NCBI GenBank assembly: GCA_965662725.1
Contig: CBFIIT010000002.1
Location: 1 to 64,000 of the forward strand
From: UBA8337 sp965662725
GTDB lineage: Bacteria > Pseudomonadota > Alphaproteobacteria > RS24
Direction of reading: 5' to 3'
DNA: 64,000 nucleotides
How positions within the stretch are numbered: the stretch's first letter is position 1; the number at the start of each line of letters is the position of its first letter. Both the position numbers and the translations under genes were made by a program. Under the pieces are notes generated by a model that saw only the letters and a program-made list of their open reading frames with translations, was not told the DNA's origin and did not search any database. Shown here piece after piece: positions 17,958 to 24,841 of the stretch.

Positions 17958-18926
17958 CTAACTGCCAAGCATTTCGCGTGCTTTATCGCTGTCTTTGGCG
18001 ATTTGTGCCTTTAACGCGTCCAGCCCGTCAAATTTCTGTTCGGGACGGATAAAATGCAAGAGCGAGACGCGCAAATTGGCGCCGTATAAATCGCCGTTAA
18101 AATCAAAGAAATGGCTTTCAAGTCTTGGCTTTTCCGTGCCGACTGTCGGGCGCAGACCCAGATTGGCGACGCCGTTTAAGCTGTGCCCGGCAAATGCTCC
18201 ATCCAACACGTCTGCGCGTACGGCATAAACGCCAAATTTCGGCAGCACATAATCATCAAGTGGCATGTTGGCCGTGGCAAAACCAATGGTGCGGCCGCGT
18301 TGATCGCCGGTTTGCACTTCTGCTTCAATGGCAAAGCTATGGCCGAGCAGGGCGGCGGCTTTTTCCGGCTCACCATCGCGCAAAAAATTGCGAATGGCGG
18401 AAGAGGAATAGGGCGCGGTGCTATCGGGCTGCAGAACCGCTTTTGTGGCATGGGTTTCAAATCCCATTTCTTCGCCGACATCATTGAGCATGGCAAAATT
18501 GCCGCGCCGCCCCTTGCCGAAGCAAAAATCATCGCCGACACAAACCGCGCTGACTGCCAGCTTGTCGATCAGAATATCGCTGATGAAATCTTCCGCCTCG
18601 CAAGAAGCCATGGCCGCGTCAAACGGCAGGGCGAGGGTGAAATCAACACCCAAATCGGCCAGCAAGGCGGCACGCGTCACCAAGCGGGTGAGGCGAAAAG
18701 GCGGCGAATCCGGCGCAAAAAATTGTTGCGGATGCGGGTCAAACAGCATCACGCCCAGCGGCGCATTTCTGGCTTCCGCAAGCGCTCGTGCATCGGCAAT
18801 CACTTGTTGATGGCCAAGATGCACGCCGTCAAAATTGCCAATGGCCAGCACCGCGCCCTGCGCCGTTTCGGGCAGGTCAGCGAGCTTGCGATAAAGGGCA
18901 ATATTTTTCTGGCTGCTTGCGATCAT
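17958..18926 (-). CDS. ribF: Bifunctional riboflavin kinase/FAD synthetase
   Basis: Makes FMN from riboflavin and then FAD, in 322 residues. The N-terminal adenylyltransferase half shows AIGNFDGVHLGHQQVI near residue 28 and YSSSAIRNFLRDGEPEKAA near 175; the C-terminal flavokinase half shows GDQRGRTIGFATANM (the GxxxGxPTAN-like ATP/riboflavin motif) and HFFDFNGDLYG. The usual PTAN is ATAN here. It is followed by ileS after 38 bases. FAD and FMN users in the window include the acyl-CoA dehydrogenase and the nitronate monooxygenase-like protein. Confidence 0.95.
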   Translation of the reverse strand: MIASSQKNIALYRKLADLPETAQGAVLAIGNFDGVHLGHQQVIADARALAEARNAPLGVMLFDPHPQQFFAPDSPPFRLTRLVTRAALLADLGVDFTLALPFDAAMASCEAEDFISDILIDKLAVSAVCVGDDFCFGKGRRGNFAMLNDVGEEMGFETHATKAVLQPDSTAPYSSSAIRNFLRDGEPEKAAALLGHSFAIEAEVQTGDQRGRTIGFATANMPLDDYVLPKFGVYAVRADVLDGAFAGHSLNGVANLGLRPTVGTEKPRLESHFFDFNGDLYGANLRVSLLHFIRPEQKFDGLDALKAQIAKDSDKAREMLGS

Positions 18927-18950
18927 GGGGATAATTTAGGGCGCGCCGCG

Positions 18951-19808
18951 CTACCAGACAAGATGGCGAATGGCATAGCGGCTCTGTGTATTTTCTTCGG
19001 CCAAAAGCGCGGCAATCGCTTCCGGTGTTTCAATATTGGCGCCTGAGGCACCGGCCAAGCCGCCGCCGATAAACAGCGCGTCAATGCCATTGGCTTCGGC
19101 GCCGGGAATATCGGTTTTTGGCCCGTCACCGATTGCCAAAAGCCGTGGGCTCTCCAAGCCGGTCATATCGGCCAGCATGGCGCAGGCGCGGGCATAAACC
19201 ATCGGATGCGGTTTGCCGACCCAGATCACCTCGCCGCCCATATTTTCATAAATCTCCGCCACAGCACCGGCGCAATAAATTACCTTATCGCCAAATTGTA
19301 CCGTGCGGTCAGGATTGGGACACAGAAGCGGCAGCTTGCGGGCCAAAAACCGGCCCAGCATGTCTTTATAATCATCCGGCGTTTCCACCATATCGTCATA
19401 CATGCCGGAAAATAAAATCGCGTCAGCCGCTGCTTCATCGACAAACTTGACCTTTAAATCGGCTACTAGAGCAGCATCTTTTTGAGGCCCGATATGACAA
19501 ATTTTCTTGCCGTCTTCAGCCATTTCATTCATCAGCGCGCGCACCGCATCGCCGGAAGTCAGAATATCGTCAAACCCGTCCCGGCTATTACCGATAGTAT
19601 CGAGACGCTCTAATGCGCTGGGTCCGGGGCGCGGCGCATTGGACAAAAGCAAGACCTTGCCGCCCTTATCGCGAAAATTTTTCAACGCCGCATCAACCCC
19701 GTCAAACGGTGCTTGCCCGTCATGCAAGACACCCCAAATGTCGCAAATCAGCGCGTCATAATCATCGGCAATTTCAGATAGTCCGGAAATAATATGCGGC
19801 AGGCTCAT
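18951..19808 (-). CDS. HAD superfamily class IIA hydrolase (TIGR01459 type)
   Basis: A phosphatase-like protein of 285 residues of the NagD/pyridoxal phosphatase-related group. Motif I is ICDIWGVLHDG: the nucleophile Asp is present, and a Trp replaces the second Asp common in HAD phosphatases, as is normal for this subfamily. LLSNAPRPG is motif II, KPHPMVY gives the motif III lysine, and AIGDGPKTDIPGA is motif IV. ATG 19808 is chosen because TTTACGGAG lies five bases upstream, while the longer frame to 19901 adds 31 unmatched residues. The gene precedes ribF, as in many alphaproteobacteria. Its substrate is unknown. Confidence 0.88.
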   Translation of the reverse strand: MSLPHIISGLSEIADDYDALICDIWGVLHDGQAPFDGVDAALKNFRDKGGKVLLLSNAPRPGPSALERLDTIGNSRDGFDDILTSGDAVRALMNEMAEDGKKICHIGPQKDAALVADLKVKFVDEAAADAILFSGMYDDMVETPDDYKDMLGRFLARKLPLLCPNPDRTVQFGDKVIYCAGAVAEIYENMGGEVIWVGKPHPMVYARACAMLADMTGLESPRLLAIGDGPKTDIPGAEANGIDALFIGGGLAGASGANIETPEAIAALLAEENTQSRYAIRHLVW

Positions 19809-19946
19809 GGGCACTCCGTAAAAGCCACTCGAATAAACTGCCGCGAAGCTGCCTGTTTCAACGCCGCACGTCAAGTTTTGTTCGCCCTTGTTGACCGGCA
19901 ATTTTTTCTGCTAGCGTGACCGCAGATTCTTGAAAGGGAGAGAAAA

Positions 19947-20711
19947 ATGCAACTTTTTGACTTGAGCGGTAAAACCGCCATCATCACCGGCGCGTCGCGC
20001 GGTATCGGCGAGGCGATTGCGCGGCAAATGGCGGATCATGGGGCCAATGTGGTGGTCTCCAGCCGCAAAGCGGCGGCATGCGATGAAGTAACCAATTCGA
20101 TCAATGAAAAGCATCCGGGCCGCGCACACACGGTGCAGTGCAATATCGGCAGTAAAGAAGAGTTGCAAAATCTCGTTGACCAAACAAAAGCGCATTTCGG
20201 CCAAGTCGATATTTTGGTCTGTAATGCGGCGGTCAATCCATATTTCGGCCCCAGCATGGATTGCCCCGATGACGCATTTGACAAAATCATGGCGTCAAAT
20301 GTGAAATCCAATCATTGGCTGTGCAATATGGTGCTGCCCGATATGATTGAACGCAAAGATGGCAGCATTGTCATTATTTCGTCGATTGGCGGTCTGAAAG
20401 GCTCGCCTGTACTTGGCACTTATGCGATTTCCAAAGCGGCAGATTTCCAATTGGCGCGCAATATTGCGGTTGAGCATGGCTCGAAAAACATTCGCGCCAA
20501 TGCAATTGCGCCGGGGCTTATCAAAACCTATTTCGCGCAAGCGCTTTGGGATAATCCCGATATTTTGGAGCAATCGACCTCGACCACGCCGTTAAAACGT
20601 ATCGGCATGCCGGATGAGATTGCCGGCGCGGCGGTCTTTTTGGCCAGCGATGCGGGCAGCTTCATGACCGGTCAGCAAATGGTTATTGATGGCGGCCAAA
20701 CGATTGCATAA
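19947..20711 (+). CDS. Short-chain dehydrogenase/reductase (SDR, classical)
   Basis: NAD(P)H-dependent oxidoreductase of 254 residues. TGASRGIGEAIA is the dinucleotide motif, CNAAVNPYFGP the NAG-like motif, IISSIGG carries the catalytic Ser, YAISKAA the YxxxK pair, and IAPGLIKTYFA follows. SRKAA at the second beta strand has the basic residue usual for NADP(H) binding. The protein resembles the DHRS4/3-oxoacyl-reductase-like branch; substrate is not fixed. GGGAG at 19936-19940 gives a good ribosome site for ATG 19947. It is divergent from the HAD gene and followed by the candidate RNA gene. Confidence 0.92.
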   Translation: MQLFDLSGKTAIITGASRGIGEAIARQMADHGANVVVSSRKAAACDEVTNSINEKHPGRAHTVQCNIGSKEELQNLVDQTKAHFGQVDILVCNAAVNPYFGPSMDCPDDAFDKIMASNVKSNHWLCNMVLPDMIERKDGSIVIISSIGGLKGSPVLGTYAISKAADFQLARNIAVEHGSKNIRANAIAPGLIKTYFAQALWDNPDILEQSTSTTPLKRIGMPDEIAGAAVFLASDAGSFMTGQQMVIDGGQTIA

Positions 20712-20804
20712 GCCGGTTGGCTTATAAGCGTTTTTTGCGCTTGAGAAAAATAAGTTAAATCCAGTGAGAATATCTTAAACCACTGAATTTACTGAGAATA
20801 TGCC
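20712..20804 (+). promoter_or_regulatory. AT-rich region with paired TGAGAATAT repeats ahead of the candidate RNA
   Basis: This gene-free stretch between the SDR stop and the structured RNA is A/T-rich. The nonamer TGAGAATAT occurs at 20765-20773 and again at 20793-20801, 28 bases apart, both preceded by CAGTG/TTACTG-like bases. The second copy sits where a -10 element for the RNA would be expected, and TTAAAC at 20775-20780 might act as a -35, but spacing is not ideal. I read it as the probable promoter region of the RNA; no protein-coding frame is seen. Confidence 0.35.
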
Positions 20805-20971
20805 TATTGCAAGTCGGTGTTTCCTGCTTTCTATAGGGGGCGCACAGCAATGTGCGCCAGTTTGTATAGCCTGTGGAAGGTGGTGCGGTTATTCCCACCT
20901 ACCACGCTGCTTTCCTCCGCCCGGGCTGCGGATTGGCGGCCGGTAGTTTTCGAACTGCCGGCCACTTTTTT
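20805..20971 (+). ncRNA. Candidate structured small RNA ending in an intrinsic terminator (6S-like size)
   Basis: About 165 bases without a credible ORF but full of stable pairings. CTATA 20831-20835 and TATAG 20865-20869 enclose GGCGCACA-GCAA-TGTGCGCC (20839-20858), an eight-pair stem with a GNRA loop. GGTGG 20879-20883 can pair with CCACC 20895-20899, or GTGGT with ACCAC just after. CCGC and GCGG bracket a GC-rich loop near 20917-20931. The terminator hairpin at 20938-20963 with a T tract ends it. Size and GC-rich extended pairing would fit 6S RNA, but I could not confirm the 6S central bubble or a 5'-3' closing stem, so identity is open. It does not resemble SRP RNA, tmRNA or RNase P RNA. 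The 5' end is approximate. Confidence 0.5.
20938..20971 (+). terminator. Intrinsic terminator with UUCG loop
   Basis: GGCCGGTAGTT (20938-20948), loop TTCG, AACTGCCGGCC (20953-20963): eleven pairs including one G-T, then ACTTTTTT. A textbook rho-independent terminator. It lies upstream of the groESL promoter, so it ends a separate upstream transcript (the candidate RNA), not groESL. Confidence 0.9.
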
Positions 20972-21010
20972 GGGCGGTTAAGATATTTTTAGCTTTTTTG
21001 TCTGCTGCCG

Positions 21011-21039
21011 CTTGACACCGGGGCGCCTGTTTCCTATCT
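21011..21039 (+). promoter_or_regulatory. Heat-shock (RpoH-type) promoter of groESL
   Basis: CTTG at 21011-21014 and CCTATCT at 21033-21039 are separated by 18 bases, which fits the alphaproteobacterial RpoH consensus CTTG-N17/18-CYTATnT exactly. The same bases read as TTGACA-N17-TATCTC would also suit the housekeeping sigma factor. Transcription should start near 21046, placing the CIRCE operator in the 5' leader. Confidence 0.7.
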
Positions 21040-21051
21040 CAAACTAGCATA

Positions 21052-21078
21052 TTGGCACTCTGTGCCACAGAGTGCCAA
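21052..21078 (+). promoter_or_regulatory. CIRCE operator (HrcA binding site)
   Basis: TTGGCACTC-N9-GAGTGCCAA is a perfect nine-base inverted repeat with a nine-base spacer, differing from the canonical TTAGCACTC-N9-GAGTGCTAA only by the symmetric A-to-G/T-to-C change. It lies between the predicted start of transcription and groES, the standard site for repression by HrcA. Together with the RpoH-type promoter it implies dual control of the chaperonin operon. Confidence 0.95.
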
Positions 21079-21104
21079 ACCCTCAATCAATGGGAGATTG
21101 ACTA

Positions 21105-21392
21105 ATGAAATTTCGTCCTTTGCATGACCGCGTATTGGTACGTCGCGTCGATGAAGACACTAAAACAGCCGGTGGGATTATTATTCCCGACTCGGCACAA
21201 GAAAAGCCGTCACAAGGCCAAGTCGTTGCTGTCGGCAATGGCTTGCGCGGCGATGATGGCAAAGTCGCACCGCTGGAAGTGAAACCGAAAGACAAAGTGC
21301 TGTTCGGTAAATGGTCCGGCAATGAAGTCACGGTTGACGGCGAAGAGCTGTTGATCATGAAAGAAAGCGACATTCTGGGAATTATCGGTTAA
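21105..21392 (+). CDS. groES: Co-chaperonin GroES
   Basis: Ten-kDa co-chaperonin of 95 residues that caps the GroEL ring. MKFRPLHDRVLVRRVDEDTKTAGGIIIPDSAQEKPSQG covers the beta-barrel start and the mobile loop (GGIIIP), and the C-terminus ends MKESDILGIIG. GGGAG at 21092-21096 serves ATG 21105. It is first in the operon, with groEL 30 bases downstream, behind the RpoH-type promoter and CIRCE. Confidence 0.98.
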   Translation: MKFRPLHDRVLVRRVDEDTKTAGGIIIPDSAQEKPSQGQVVAVGNGLRGDDGKVAPLEVKPKDKVLFGKWSGNEVTVDGEELLIMKESDILGIIG

Positions 21393-21422
21393 AGCCGACC
21401 CCGCATCCAATAGGAGACTCTC

Positions 21423-23066
21423 ATGTCAAAAGAAGTAAAATTTGGCTCGGAAGCCCGAGATAAAATGTTGAAAGGTGTCGACGTTCTGGCCGACGCCGTG
21501 AAAGTGACACTTGGCCCGAAAGGCCGCAATGTTGTTCTCGATAAATCATTCGGCGCTCCGCGCACCACAAAAGACGGTGTCTCGGTTGCCAAGGAAATCG
21601 AGCTGGAAGATAAGTTTGAGAATATGGGCGCACAAATGGTTCGCGAAGTTGCTTCACGCACCAATGATGTGGCCGGTGACGGCACCACAACGGCCACAGT
21701 GCTGACGCAAGCGATTGTGCGTGAAGGCCATAAGGCGGTTGCTGCCGGTATGAACCCGATGGATTTGAAACGCGGTATCGAGCAAGCGGCTGCCGCTGCT
21801 TTGGCTGATATTGAAAAGCGTTCGAAAAAAGTGAAGTCAAATGACGAGATTGCCCAAGTCGGCACCATCTCGGCCAATGGCGAAGCTGAAATCGGTCAAA
21901 TGATTGCCGAAGCCATGGATAAGGTCGGCAATGAAGGCGTTATCACCGTTGAAGAAGCAAAAGGCTTGGAAAGCGAGCTGGAAGTTGTTGAAGGCATGCA
22001 GTTTGACCGCGGTTATCTGTCCCCTTACTTCATCACCAATGCCGATAAAATGACCGCTGAATTGGAAGATCCGCTAATTCTTCTGCACGAAGCCAAATTG
22101 TCAAATCTGCAAAGCATGGTTCCGATTTTGGAAGCGGTTGTGCAAGCATCGCGTCCGCTTTTGATTATCGCTGAAGATATTGAAGGCGAAGCGCTGGCGA
22201 CTTTGGTGGTCAATAAGCTGCGCGGTGGTTTGAAAATCGCTGCCGTTAAAGCGCCGGGCTTTGGTGACCGTCGCAAAGCCATGTTGGAAGACATTGCTAT
22301 TTTGACAGGTGGTCAAGTGGTCTCTGAAGACCTTGGCATTAAGTTGGAAAATGTAACCTTGGACATGCTTGGTACGGCCAAGCGCGTCAACATCACCAAA
22401 GACGACACGGTTGTTGTTGATGGTGCGGGCAAGAAAAAAGACATTGAGTCTCGTGTTGCCCAAATCATGACGCAGGTTGAAAACACCACATCTGATTATG
22501 ACCGCGAGAAATTGCAGGAACGCGTCGCCAAATTGGCCGGCGGTGTTGCCGTGCTGAAAGTCGGTGGTGCTACGGAAGTGGAAGTGAAAGAGCGTAAAGA
22601 CCGCGTCGATGATGCGTTGAACGCGACCCGCGCTGCCGTTGAAGCCGGCATCGTACCGGGCGGCGGCACAGCGTTGCTGCTGGCCACACAAGCGGTTGAT
22701 AAAGTCAGCAATGACAATGCCGACATCCAGTCCGGCATTAACATCATCCGCCGTGCGCTGGAAGCACCGCTTCGTCAAATCTCCGAAAACGCCGGTGTCG
22801 AAGGCTCCATCGTTGTCGGCAAGGTTCTCGACGGTAAAGGCAAAATCGGCTTTGACGCGCAAAACGAAGTTTATTGCGACCTCATCGCGGCCGGTATTGT
22901 TGACCCGGCGAAAGTGGTGACAACCGCACTTCGTGATGCCGCGTCTGTTGCCGGTCTGCTGATCACCACCGAAGCCATGGTTGCCGATAAGCCGGAACCT
23001 GTCGGTGCCGCTGCACCTGCCATGCCGGATATGGGTGGCATGGGCGGTATGGGCGGCATGATGTAA
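21423..23066 (+). CDS. groEL: Chaperonin GroEL
   Basis: Sixty-kDa chaperonin of 547 residues that folds proteins in an ATP-driven double ring. VTLGPKGRNVVLDKSFGAP and VAGDGTTTATVLTQ mark the nucleotide site, with the catalytic Asp in GIVPGGGTALL-adjacent sequence and DDALNATRAAVEAG. The C-terminus is the usual Gly-Met tail (GGMGGMGGMM). AGGAGA at 21411-21416 precedes ATG 21423. A terminator follows at 23090. Long antisense frames across this gene are codon-bias shadows. Confidence 0.98.
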   Translation: MSKEVKFGSEARDKMLKGVDVLADAVKVTLGPKGRNVVLDKSFGAPRTTKDGVSVAKEIELEDKFENMGAQMVREVASRTNDVAGDGTTTATVLTQAIVREGHKAVAAGMNPMDLKRGIEQAAAAALADIEKRSKKVKSNDEIAQVGTISANGEAEIGQMIAEAMDKVGNEGVITVEEAKGLESELEVVEGMQFDRGYLSPYFITNADKMTAELEDPLILLHEAKLSNLQSMVPILEAVVQASRPLLIIAEDIEGEALATLVVNKLRGGLKIAAVKAPGFGDRRKAMLEDIAILTGGQVVSEDLGIKLENVTLDMLGTAKRVNITKDDTVVVDGAGKKKDIESRVAQIMTQVENTTSDYDREKLQERVAKLAGGVAVLKVGGATEVEVKERKDRVDDALNATRAAVEAGIVPGGGTALLLATQAVDKVSNDNADIQSGINIIRRALEAPLRQISENAGVEGSIVVGKVLDGKGKIGFDAQNEVYCDLIAAGIVDPAKVVTTALRDAASVAGLLITTEAMVADKPEPVGAAAPAMPDMGGMGGMGGMM

Positions 23067-23089
23067 GCCCATCTCACTATAATATTTTT

Positions 23090-23121
23090 AAAGGGCTGTC
23101 CTGCGGGGCGGCCCTTTTTTT
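23090..23121 (+). terminator. Intrinsic terminator of groESL
   Basis: AAAGGGC (23090-23096) pairs with GCCCTTT (23111-23117) around a GC-rich loop and is followed by a run of T to 23121. It lies 24 bases after the groEL stop. Confidence 0.85.
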
Positions 23122-23320
23122 ATGCGAAATAATGATTACATGTAATTGGCTAGTAAAAGAGTGAGAGTTTTGCTAGTTTGCGCGCGCCCGTGACAGGCAA
23201 AAGTTGCGGGTCAGAAAAAAAATAATAACGGAACGCCAAAACCGCGTTGCCATTAACCGAAAAATAACCGCCGGCCTTTAGCTTGGCATCAATCGGTTGT
23301 GTTCCGTCAAGGAGGATAGA
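23122..23320 (+). promoter_or_regulatory. Upstream region of the type I secretion operon with 12-base palindrome
   Basis: Gene-free region between groEL and the TolC gene. It holds the perfect palindrome ATTACATGTAAT at 23135-23146, which may bind a dimeric regulator, and two GCTAGT copies nearby. AAGGAGG at 23309-23315 is a strong ribosome site placed five bases before a GTG at 23321, which fixes the start of the TolC-like gene. No clear sigma-70 promoter can be picked by eye. Confidence 0.4.
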
Positions 23321-24841
23321 GTGTATCCGCTTTCTTTATTTCCGGCTGTTTTATTGGTCGGGTCGTTTTTAAATCATGCTGCGGCGCAAGACGCGCCGCC
23401 AGTACCCGATATTTTGCCGCCTGCGGCTCAGTTAAGCCCCGAGGATACGCCGCCGCCGCCAATTGCTGCGCCGTTGCAATCGGTCGAGGTGACGCCGCCG
23501 CATCTTATTGAATTGCAAGAAAAGCTGCGTGAGCATCCCGGCCAAAGACGGGCAGAGCAGCGTGTCTGTGAGGCGCAATGGGGCATTTTGCTGGGTAAGT
23601 CGAATTATTATCCAAAGCTCAATGCGACGCTTTCGGGCGGTTCTAAATGGGTCGACCAAACCACCCGTGCCGATGAATTTGGCGGTACGAATTCACCCGA
23701 ATATGACGGCGAAGGGGTTAATGCGACACTGACTTTACGCCAGCATTTATATGATTGGGGCCGCAATAAATCGGTCATTGAAGGCTATCGGCAAGACCGC
23801 TTTGTCGCCGAGCTGCAGCAAGTCGAAACGCTGAATGAGCAATTGGCGACGCTGTTACGCATGGGGTTGCAATATGTGCTGCAGTCCAAATTGGTGGCGC
23901 ATTTTGACGATGCCAAGCAAATCATTGACCGCGACGTGAAATCTATGGAAGCGCGGTTTAAGGCCGGTGCGGCGCGACTGGCGGAAATGCGTCAAGCGCG
24001 GCTGGTCGGGCTGGAAGCGGAAGCGCGTCTCAGCCAAGCCTCGCGACAACGCGATTTGGTGGCGCAAGCAATGAAGACGCAATTCGCCATCACCCCGCAA
24101 CAAGCGGAAGAAATAATCGACAGCTTTGTCAAAAAGCGGCCTGATATTCCTGCACAAATCGGCGGGCTGGCCAGTCCGCAAGCGCGCCTTATTCGTCATA
24201 ATATCGATAAGGTAAAGGCCGAAGGCCAACGGCTAAAGGCTGAACGTTTGCCGAATTTCACCGGTGTGGTGACGGCACGTGGCTGGGATGTCGGGCAGAA
24301 ACATCGCTGCAATGATTTGGTTAGGCAAGATCACCCAGACAGTGGAAATGGCCGCAGAATTACAGACGATGACGGCAGGCTGAGGGGCTATACACGGGTC
24401 CAGAATTGCAACACTTATGAAATGAGTGGTGCGATTGAGTTTTCCGTGCCGCTTTATGATGGCGGTGCCAATGCGGCGCAGCGCGGCGGGGCCAATGCAC
24501 GGCGCATGGGGCTGGAGGCTGAATTGGCAGCGCATGTGCGCAGCCATGATGCGGAAAGCCGTCGCTTGCAAGACCAATTATTGGATGAGCTGACGCAAAT
24601 TGCTGAAAGCCGCCAGCGGCTTGATCAATTGGAAACGCAACTGGCCTCGGAGCGGCTTTTATCGACCCGCACGCGCGGCAATTTACTGAATATTTTATCG
24701 CTGGAACAACGCTTTGCCGATGAGCAAGCGCGGCTTATCGGGCTGGTGCTTCGGGCCGAAGGCTCGCGCATGGACGCCTTGCAGCTTTCCGGCACGCTGG
24801 CTGACAGCCTGACCATTACCCTTGGAGAGAGTGGATGTTGA
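23321..24841 (+). CDS. TolC family outer membrane protein (type I secretion)
   Basis: Outer-membrane channel tunnel of about 506 residues. The GTG start at 23321 follows AAGGAGG and gives a clean signal peptide (YPLSLFPAVLLVGSFLNHAAA, cut before QDA); the upstream ATG at 23297 lacks these. The mature protein starts with a proline-rich segment, then TolC repeats: QRVCEAQWGILLGKSNYYPKL, LRQHLYDWGRNKSVIEG and later IEFSVPLYDGGANAAQRGGANA, with long helical stretches (ESRQRLDQLETQLASERLL). A cysteine pair (HRCNDL and QNCNTY) in a predicted outer loop may form a disulfide. It overlaps the ABC gene by seven bases. Confidence 0.9.
   Translation: MYPLSLFPAVLLVGSFLNHAAAQDAPPVPDILPPAAQLSPEDTPPPPIAAPLQSVEVTPPHLIELQEKLREHPGQRRAEQRVCEAQWGILLGKSNYYPKLNATLSGGSKWVDQTTRADEFGGTNSPEYDGEGVNATLTLRQHLYDWGRNKSVIEGYRQDRFVAELQQVETLNEQLATLLRMGLQYVLQSKLVAHFDDAKQIIDRDVKSMEARFKAGAARLAEMRQARLVGLEAEARLSQASRQRDLVAQAMKTQFAITPQQAEEIIDSFVKKRPDIPAQIGGLASPQARLIRHNIDKVKAEGQRLKAERLPNFTGVVTARGWDVGQKHRCNDLVRQDHPDSGNGRRITDDDGRLRGYTRVQNCNTYEMSGAIEFSVPLYDGGANAAQRGGANARRMGLEAELAAHVRSHDAESRRLQDQLLDELTQIAESRQRLDQLETQLASERLLSTRTRGNLLNILSLEQRFADEQARLIGLVLRAEGSRMDALQLSGTLADSLTITLGESGC

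Noticed and set aside
20805..20971. SRP RNA, tmRNA or RNase P RNA in the SDR-groES spacer
   Set aside because: None of their conserved core sequences is present; only size and terminator fit a small RNA.
22101..23072. Open frame of 323 codons antisense to groEL
   Set aside because: It mirrors groEL codon by codon, begins with a His/Ala-rich antisense of the Gly-Met tail and has no ribosome site or family resemblance.
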